From positions 14,404,150 through 14,468,149 of the forward strand of contig CAIIXF020000002.1 in assembly GCA_903813345.2 (NCBI GenBank): a DNA stretch of 64,000 bases. The letters run 5' to 3'. The notes under the pieces were generated by a model, which worked only from the letters and a program-made list of their open reading frames with translations, made no database searches and was not told the DNA's origin. Below are positions 56,805-64,000 of this stretch, in pieces. The position numbers and the translations under genes were made by a program. Origin of the DNA: Owenia fusiformis (Eukaryota > Annelida > Polychaeta > Sabellida > Oweniidae). How positions within the stretch are numbered: position 1 is the stretch's first letter; every line of letters begins with the position of its first letter.

Positions 56805-58988
56805 CTGAAATTAATTGAGAAATTTTAGGAAAAGTATTTTATTTAGTGAATAAAAGATGGTGTGAATCCAAAGAAGCGGGTGCATAATATTGCATCAAGG
56901 TAAGTCGGGAGCGCATTGTGTTTTTTAAAGAGAAAAGGTAGATTATTTCTTATGTTGTAAATCTGAGTCTTTATAATGAACAATGCTTATTATAAAGCAG
57001 ATGTATCAAACTATATGAATTATATTTTATGTTGTATATACTTTTGTTTGTATATGCATTTTGTTGATCTTGTAAGATGAATTTTAATGCTCTATATTAA
57101 AAAATGAGGGTTATGCATGTATGTACTGGGAGGTTTTGGATATGGGGTTTACCAGAGGGAGATCGCATATCTACCTGTGAGACCGAAGGTAGATGTGCAT
57201 ATCTCACGAGGGATAAAATTCTTTATCCCATGGTTGCATGGATATAGATCGAATATCACATGAAGATATATTTAATATGTGGATCTAGATATCATATTTT
57301 AGCAAAAAATTCACAAACCATCAAATATCACTTTTAAACTTTCGTATATCATGTCTTAAAAAGTGATATTCGATGGTTTGAAAAGTGATATTCGATGATT
57401 TCGAATTTTTTCAAAAAAAATTATTTTCAAAAATATTTTTAAAAATTTTTCAACATTTTTTCACAATTGTTTCAGTTATTTTTCAAATTTTTTCTCAAAT
57501 TATATTTTTCAACTTTTTTTCGCTGATGATGATTTCTCATGGGATAAACAGACAATCCTATGGTTTTTCAAAAATATCAATTACATCCACTCATGGATAC
57601 AAATATCTTCACTCATTCGCTGCGCTCAATCTTGAAGATATCAATATCCACTCTTGGATATAAATGATATTTTTTCAAAACCATAGGATATTGCTATAGT
57701 TTCGAAAATTTTCAAATTTTTTTCAACTTTTATTCAAAATTCTTTTTCAATTTTTTTTCAAAGCGGGAAGATATGCCCAGGAGCGGGAGATATGGTGGGA
57801 GATATGGAGGTTCTGGATATGGAAACCTCAAAATCAGAATATGCGACATATCCTACCAACTTATCTCCCTAAAACTCTACTGGGCATAGGATAAATGTTA
57901 TTATATGCTGTATATTAGTTGGGGAATGTCTCTAGTATGCTATAAAATGAACGTTTAGGATGTATGTCTGAATAGCTTATATTTAATACTGTATTTTTAT
58001 ATTTTATGCTGTACATGGTGTTTCATATTGCTGAAGATGTACTTTGCTGCAAAACTGAAACATATGGATGATGTACTGTATTTCCATATTTTATACTGTG
58101 CATGCCATTTACTCTGAAGGTAGAACTTCACTGTCCATTGCGCAGTTAGTTCGCGCATCTCTAATGCCAAAAACTAAAACTAAATAAAACATTGATACTT
58201 GTTTATATGAAAAATTTCATTTGATTGATCAAATGCCGTGTGGCGCAATCTGATGGTGTTATTGTTTTATTTAGCCTGCGGGTGAAAAAACAAAATTGCA
58301 TAATTGGTTTGATTTAGAACTTTCGGGTCACCCAAATAGCTACGCGAAATGTATCATTGGAAAGTATTGACCAATCAAATTTTGTCCTTTTTGAGGGTTT
58401 TTTAAGTTGATAATTCCGTACCTTCTCAATTCAAGAGCGAACCACGAAAAGCTTAATTTGGGCATGATAATGAGAGCCTGGAATAGGCTTTTTGAAAAAA
58501 TAAATGTGGAGTTTGCTGTATAGTTTTGTTGAATATAATAGAAAAAGTCCCATGCTGTTCAGAATTAAAAAATGTATAACATGTTTTTGTATGATAAATG
58601 CATTATAACATGATGTAGAGTGTGATATATTAAATTAATCACCACTCAGAAAAATATATATATTTTATCCCTCGAGGTGATATTTCAATATATCACCCCC
58701 TCCACCATGCAATAATGCTATGATATCTTTCACATAGAAAATCTAAATTGAAGAAAAAAAGTCAATCGACAGTGAAGTTCATCTTAAAAATACAATTAGC
58801 TAAAAATGCATCTCATGTTTTTATCCCTATTAGCCTGAAAATGTATTCTTAAATAAGGTATTTATTTGTTAACTATTTAAATGTCAATGTTTGAGAAACA
58901 ATATGATTATCCATTAATGGTACAGGTAACTGATTGTTACAATTTTACTGATTGTTACAATTTAAAAAAAAAAATTCTGGGACTCATT
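56805..58988. other. intron of locus B; palindromic repeat region
   Basis: No exon seen. 57110-57860 is rich in inverted words (ggagatcgcatatc, gtgatattcgatggtttg and mirrored forms, 'cccatggttgcatggatat') and may be a foldback element with 'tgggaggttttggatatgg'-like ends. 57400-57500 is T-rich. Confidence 0.5.
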
Positions 58989-59458
58989 TCACTTTTGTTT
59001 ATGCTGCTTCATGTGACCCCATTTTCCAGTTTTTATAAAGCGAGCCCCACATAATAAACACTGCAAGTCATTAGCCAGATGAACACTCAAGCCATTCTTA
59101 GTCTGAAAGAGTTTATAGCAATGTTGGCACTGGTGAGACTTCATTCCAGTATGTGATTGGCCATGTGTCAATAGCTGCTCTTCTCCAAGGTGATCAAGTC
59201 TCATATTACAAACATCACAGTATTTATTATGCACAACCGTTGAGTGATAATCCAGACACCGTTGAGTAGGGTACTCAATGCTGCATTTCACACATGCATA
59301 TATATCCTCCACTTCAACAGGGTCAGGGAGATTTTCTAGTGAGTATTGAATATCAGATGTTTCCAGTGTTGATCCACATTGTTTCCCCATTGTGGAACCT
59401 TTTTGTTTCATCCATTTATCACCAGTGTTTTGTGGATATCTGTTGGTCCAATCCAAGT
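58989..59458 (-). CDS. locus B terminal exon 3: four-module zinc-finger block
   Basis: Acceptor tgtttgtatctgcag, phase-1 entry, 156 codons to the stop, the longest of the five. A 55-residue linker including ENLPDPVEVEDIYACVKC leads to module 1 (C-x2-C-x12-H-x4-H with YPTQRCLDYHSTVVH), module 2 CDVC-x14-H-x3-H, linker HTGMKSHQC, module 3 CQHC-x12-H lacking its second His, module 4 CLLC-x11-H-x3-H. It is the copy closest to the family consensus in module 3 (CYKLFQTKNGLSVHLANDLQC). 'LPDPVEVE' echoes LPDPIELE in exon 2 of the array, so the linker is also paralogous. Confidence 0.84.
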
Positions 59459-59616
59459 CTGCAGATACAAACATTGCAATTGTAGTTATTGAGTTTTCTC
59501 ATTTGAATATTTACTAATCAACATCAGTTTAACAGAACATTATACAACAAATCCGTTTCAATTTTATTGATTGTGATAACACATATTTTCATGTCACAGA
59601 TAAGCATTCAAATTTT

Positions 59617-59790
59617 AAATGAGTATGATAGTCATCTGGTATATCATTCATAGAGTATGATAGTCATCTGGTATATCATTCATAGAGTATGATAGTCATT
59701 GATATTTTATAGTCATCCAGTATACCATAGAGTATAATAGTCATATATTATATCATAATTGATAGTTATCGAGCGTATGATAGAGTATAA
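59617..59790. repeat. ~33-bp tandem repeat
   Basis: Unit 'agagtatgatagtcatctgg' plus tatatcattcat, two perfect copies and about three diverged ones, in the intron between two locus B exons. Confidence 0.85.
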
Positions 59791-60115
59791 TAATGGTTTA
59801 TCACAGAAGACATATCATATACACAGTCTATGAAAAAAACAGTAAGTAAAGTTATAGATATACATGTATACAAGATTATTGAGGACATATTTCTTGTTTT
59901 ATGATCATACATAGAAATGTTTGTTAGCTACAGAGTGACTCCTTTTGTTTATACATTAATTGACAAATTGCATGGTTTATATTGTTGAATTATAAATGTC
60001 TATAATTAATAATTTTCTTGGTTTTCTATTTTTATGATTTCAGATGCACAGTACATTCTGAGAATAACAAAGAAGCTTTCCTTTAGAGAGAAATCAGGCA
60101 AAACTGGTGGTCGGG

Positions 60116-60528
60116 TTACATGTTTTTCATATGAGCTCTCATATGTTTGCTCTTTTCATTCCTTCGTAACGTTTTACTGCAAATAAGACATTTGTAGTCC
60201 TTCCACAAGTGAGATTTCAGGCTAGTTTCTGCATTAAACAGCTTATAACAGGCATTACACTGTGCTGCTTTCTGGCCAGTATGCTGAAGGGGATGTTGTT
60301 CCGGATCAGCCTCTTTGTCAATTCTGCCATTACACATATCACAGAACCTGTTATGTACAATCTGCTGGTGATAATCTACACAACGGGGGCTTGGGAATAC
60401 CTTCCCACACACCGAGCAATTGTAATCTTGCTCCAATTCTATTGGGTCAGGTAGGCCAGCACTGTTACATTGTGGGTAATCCTGTGCTACAGGAACTCCT
60501 GATTGCGACTCATAGTTGGCCAATATGT
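60116..60528 (-). CDS. locus B terminal exon 2: four-module zinc-finger block
   Basis: Acceptor cactttctacttctag, phase-1 entry (AC ATA TTG), 137 codons to the stop. Linker with GLPDPIELEQDYNC, then CSVC-x12-H-x4-H (FPSPRCVDYHQQIVH), CDMC-x12-H-x3-H (two residues shorter than most), linker HTGQKAAQC, CNAC-x12-H without second His (HLWKDYKC), and CLIC-x11-H-x3-H. The KP of the usual linker is KA here. No ATG is needed at the start because the exon is joined by splicing. Confidence 0.82.
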
Positions 60529-61289
60529 CTAGAAGTAGAAAGTGGAATTTATTTATCTAGTGTATCATAAGTGGCAGTTACTGTAACATTTAGACTAGAA
60601 TATCCATCTAGGTAGTATTTGGTGCACAGAAGCAATTCAGGTGAGATTAATAATGCTTTAGAGATGCATGTATACTATGTTTGGCCCACTCTGTGTTATG
60701 TACATGTATTTTAAGGCCTGCACTAATGCATGGTTTTGGTGTGATCCCTGGAAGGAAGGAAGGGACCAATTGAAAAGTTCAATGAAGGAGAGGTAACTAT
60801 ATTTTAATAGTTAACTGACTCAAATACCCCCCCTAGACACTCTGCATTTTTGAGACAGACAATATATTCTGCCCACTCCCATCAGATATGATATATTCCC
60901 GAGTGTCATCTTACCCAAACCCATATAAGTATGAGATATCACAACTTGAATGTCATCCCATTATGCCAATGGTTGCCTTTAGTTGTAATCTGTAAAGTAG
61001 CCCTATTACATAAAAATATGTTGGTGGGTATATTGCTTATAGGAATGTAACTAACTCAACATGAATCTGGTGTTTGTTTTTAAACGTTCAGTTCTTTGTT
61101 CAACTTTATTAGTTTTAAACATCTGACCCACATCTGTCTAACAATATCTGCAAATTAATTTGTGATCTATCAGCTCAGTGCATTTCAGTACATTTCTTTC
61201 ACACCTCACTGTCTATTCATTTTCCAGAATGTGTATTATCCATTCATTGTTTTGCACTACATGTACCATTCAAATAATGTAGCAAAGTC
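60529..61289. other. intron/3' region between locus B exons
   Basis: No further exon recognised; includes presumed 3' untranslated sequence of the exon ending at 61290. Confidence 0.45.
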
Positions 61290-61675
61290 TTAGCGATGAT
61301 AATGCTTAAAATGTTGGTTCTTTTGACCTCTCTGGAACTGTCGTCCACAGAGCAGACATTTTAAGTCCTTGGCAACATGTGCACTTATGCCACTAACCCC
61401 TGCAAACAATTTGTAGCATATATAACACTGATAGGGCTTCAGTCCAGTATGTTGCTGTCCATGATGCGTGACATCTAGATCATCATCAATTCTATGGCCA
61501 CAGACATCACAGAATTTGTTGTGGACCACCATTTTGTGGTAATCTAGGCAACGTGGGCTTGGGAACAGATTGGAGCATTGTGGGCAAGGGTAGTCATCTG
61601 TAAGTTCTTTAGTGGCTTCATCTGTTGACTTTAGGCCCAAAGTGACATTGTGTCGCGTATTAATCGTGTATCCTC
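61290..61675 (-). CDS. locus B terminal exon 1: four-module zinc-finger block
   Basis: Acceptor gtattttctaatgcag, phase-1 entry (GA GGA TAC), 128 codons to the stop. After about 30 linker residues: CPQC-x12-H-x4-H (FPSPRCLDYHKMVVH), CDVC-x12-H-x3-H, linker HTGLKPYQC, CYIC-x12-H with K-D-L where a second His should be, CLLC-x11-H followed by HxxxxH-like HFKHYH. Nearest the presumed upstream exons beyond 64 kb. Each exon in the array ends in its own stop, so only one can be used per mRNA. Binding target unknown. Confidence 0.84.
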
Positions 61676-61733
61676 CTGCATTAGAAAATACTTATTGATT
61701 ATCTAAATTATAAAACCCTTTTTAGTGACATAC

Positions 61734-61915
61734 AGTAGAAACTGTATATCTGAACACATGGCTCATCCGAACACCTTCCAATTTGAACACTTTTTTTCGG
61801 TCCCATTTTTCCTCCCATTGACTCCCATGTTAAAAAAACCTTGAAATCTGAACACCTCCTAATCTGAACAGTGAACAACCAGAATTGAAAAAGTGACCTG
61901 TCTAATCTGAACATT
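61734..61915 (-). mobile_element. pogo/Tigger-like MITE, one end
   Basis: cagtagaaactgtatatctg and the following 170 bp match the left part of the element at 13122 (gaacacctcctaatctgaac). No right end nearby. Confidence 0.7.
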
Positions 61916-62173
61916 TTTATCAGAAATCAAATGTCTGGACAATAATTTTCTCTCTACAGTCCTTGTTGCTCCTTTAATCATTCAAATATTACTTGTTGTG
62001 CATCTTATAATTTAAAATATTTAAAGGATTGGTATCAATATGGAGAACTGAATTCAACAATGCTTTTCTCTTAAACCAATCACTGAAAACATTCTGTAAA
62101 AAACATGGTATTTTATGTAATGTTGACTGATTGACAAAAATTTAATGCGAAAATTATCTAGAAATATTTTATA

Positions 62174-63223
62174 CAAGGGTCGATCCAGATATTCTGATAA
62201 AAATGCTCTCATTTCTTTATTTTTGGAAGTAATTACTTGTAATCTGGGCAGACAAAAGATAATTTATTTTGGCAAAAGATATAAAAATATAAATTTTATT
62301 CCTTCATAACTCTGCTCACGGGAGAACTTATTCGTTGCCATGGTAACGGCACCTGGGACAACAAAACTAGAATAAAAGTTTCACTACAAAATCAAGAGTC
62401 TCACAGACTGATTAAATCAACTATTATGTCCTTTATGTCTGCATGCGCTCAAAATAATGTCCTTGTGCAGCCACACATCGTCTATGTCTATCAACCCAGC
62501 AAGTATATACATCATTGCAGTGGTGTGCAGGGAACGCATAACTGCCTGTTTCATCCCATTGACATCATGAAAACGCCTGCCTTTGAGGTCACTCTTCAGT
62601 TTCCCAAAAATCGCAAAATCCAATGGCGCTAAATCAGGGGAATATGGTCATCCCTGGTACTGATATTGCATCATCTCTATAAACCCTTTTATGGCATTGA
62701 TCGTCTCTCCTCTGCTTTTTCCATCTTTTACAAGAAACCTGATGGCACTCCGCACTTGAGTTTGTACTTCGCGTTTAGCCTCCTTTGCACTTATGCAGTC
62801 TGACATTTTGATTTTCACTTTTGCACACTTTGATAAAACTTGCTCAAGTGATTTGAATTTGGAGCCAGCTTCTATTTGCTCACAATGGACAATTGTCTGT
62901 TGTGATGTCATTAAACACTTAATTGATTGTAGGTGCACCTGCTAAAATGCTAATTGAAGAATATTTTACTCTAAAATGGGTCATAATGGATATAAAAGTA
63001 TGTAAAGACAAAATATGAATAGACAAAAAAGCTACTTGTCCCAGGTCCCGTTTCCATGGTTACCAATTTTTTACCCTAGCAACGCATTAGCGCCCGTATG
63101 TTGACTAAACTTACATATTTTATGAGCAATTAAATCATCCTCATTTTGTGCAAGTTTGATGTTATAACTCCCAAAAATAAAAAAATGAGAGCATTTTTAT
63201 CAGAATATCTGGATCGACCCTTG
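62174..63223 (-). mobile_element. mariner element (DD34D type) with internal deletion
   Basis: Inverted ends of about 45 bp (caagggtcgatccagatatt) with TA at 62172-62173 and 63224-63225. The minus strand keeps an N-terminal helix-turn-helix part (62938 to 62648) and, only a few bases on, the catalytic end with PYSPDLAPLDF (about 62640 to 62417). The middle of the transposase is gone. Lies in locus B, upstream of its first visible terminal exon. Confidence 0.87.
62417..62938 (-). pseudogene. mariner transposase, N- and C-terminal pieces
   Basis: N-terminal piece: residues MSDCISAKEAKREVQTQVRS, then IRFLVKDGKSRGETINAI, the helix-turn-helix recognising the inverted repeats. It hits a stop at 62648. 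C-terminal piece: SPDLAPLDF with the third catalytic aspartate, then KLKSDLKGRRF. The first two aspartates are missing, so the enzyme is dead. Confidence 0.82.
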
Positions 63224-63225
63224 TA

Positions 63226-63836
63226 TAACTGTTTTTGTTAAAGGGTTCCGATTAGCATCCCGTATAAAAACAATATGGCGGCTCCAGGCGAATCAACTGG
63301 ATCAGTCCATTTTTAAGAAATAAGGGGAGTTCTGTAAAATCCAGTTTATTGAAATTGTCTTTGAGATAAAGTAATCCGTTTATAATGATTTTGAAAACGT
63401 TATCCAAAGAGTGATTGCGTTCAAAGAATACATGTACAACAGCCAATATAAATCCTTGTATTAGAAACCGGTTTGTCTTGCTTTGTTTCATTTGTAGGAT
63501 ATTTCATATGCCAAGCTGTGTGCTATTACGTTATGGGGAAATTTAGATGCCAATTTTTCCTTATTATACACAAATAGAAGATCCTGAAACTTCACCCATA
63601 AATGTGGAATTGATTTGTCAAAATAAAAATCACCCTTTTATAAATGTGTGACGATCTATAATATACTTATGCTATATAACAGTTAGAGGTGTTGACACAA
63701 CGAACTCGAACCTGTGACCCCTTGAGTATTATTCCGGGATCGGGCCTTTTATACTAAACAGTGAGCAACACCAGAAACGAGCATTCGATTTGCTTAAACG
63801 ATATGCGTCACCCTTTAACATTTTTTGGTTTTTTTT
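63226..63836. other. no gene seen
   Basis: Intronic or upstream sequence of locus B. A B-box-like word (minus strand ggttcgagttc near 63700) occurs without a tRNA fold. Confidence 0.45.
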
Positions 63837-64000
63837 ATGCAATTGTTTTTGCTCCTTTCTACCAGTTCTTGAGCATGAAATAAAATGTCTTTCCGAACCT
63901 TGTTCAGTTGTTGGAACAAAATAGCATATACATGTACAACATGTTTTTAGATCTCTCAATATTATAGTTATACAAAGGAATTTTTGGTTGATTTTAAAAA
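63837..64000. mobile_element. foldback element, copy 2, cut by the window end
   Basis: Matches 50455-50590 and the mirrored right arm at 51500-51627 (words ctttccgaacc, ggaacaaaat, acaaaggaa, ttggttgat). It continues beyond the window. Confidence 0.75.

Noticed and set aside
63680-63760. tRNA or tRNA-derived SINE on the minus strand
   Set aside because: A B-box-like word is present, but no A box at the right distance and no cloverleaf could be drawn.

Overview
This window looks like nuclear DNA from a metazoan, probably a marine invertebrate (deuterostome or lophotrochozoan; I cannot place it further). It is AT-rich, its genes are split by introns with GT/AG borders, it carries C2H2 zinc-finger exons, and it is packed with LINE fragments, mariner/Tc1 and pogo-like elements, many short inverted-repeat (MITE-like) elements and minisatellites. 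There is no sign of bacterial operons, tRNA or rRNA genes, or CRISPR arrays.

The coding content I can support is mostly on the minus strand and is a splice-modular zinc-finger system. One transcription unit ('locus A') starts with a 157-codon N-terminal exon (22181 down to 21710) and a 104-codon acidic exon carrying an IKQE motif (21527 to 21216). It can then join either of two terminal exons, each encoding two C2H2 fingers (10033 to 9756, and 6673 to 6297). A second set ('locus B') is five paralogous terminal exons at 61675-61290, 60528-60116, 59458-58989, 56804-56374 and 52813-52404. Each encodes the same four-module zinc-finger block and its own stop codon. All seven terminal exons begin with an AG acceptor in phase 1, and both upstream exons of locus A end with a phase-1 GT donor. 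Any upstream exon could therefore be joined in frame to any terminal exon, as in the Drosophila lola and mod(mdg4) loci. The 5' exons of locus B must lie beyond position 64000.

On the plus strand a small chain of phase-1 exons (about 34515 to 36886) ends in a stop codon and contains a 72-bp exon duplicated in tandem together with its intron flanks.

Nearly everything else is repeats. Layout: 1-2380, a 36-bp minisatellite split by a 1.3-kb insertion; 4230-5689, a 5'-truncated LINE with 16-bp target duplications; 6975-9755, a 31-bp minisatellite with a LINE inserted in it, running into the end of a zinc-finger exon; 10166-18090, element upon element, including two mariners nested in other elements; 19374-20350, LINE remnant and a 94-bp tandem repeat; 22682-30543, inverted-repeat elements including two flanked by TTAA; 33104-33420, a fourth copy of a family with 6-7 bp duplications; 38655-42640, a satellite split by a 3.28-kb element with 30-bp perfect termini; 42706-45071, two related elements with 66-bp termini and 5-bp duplications; 45718-51627, several foldback elements and a textbook 205-bp MITE with a 9-bp duplication; 51637-52403, a 54-bp minisatellite abutting a zinc-finger exon; 52939-54452 and 62174-63223, mariner-type elements inside the locus B introns.
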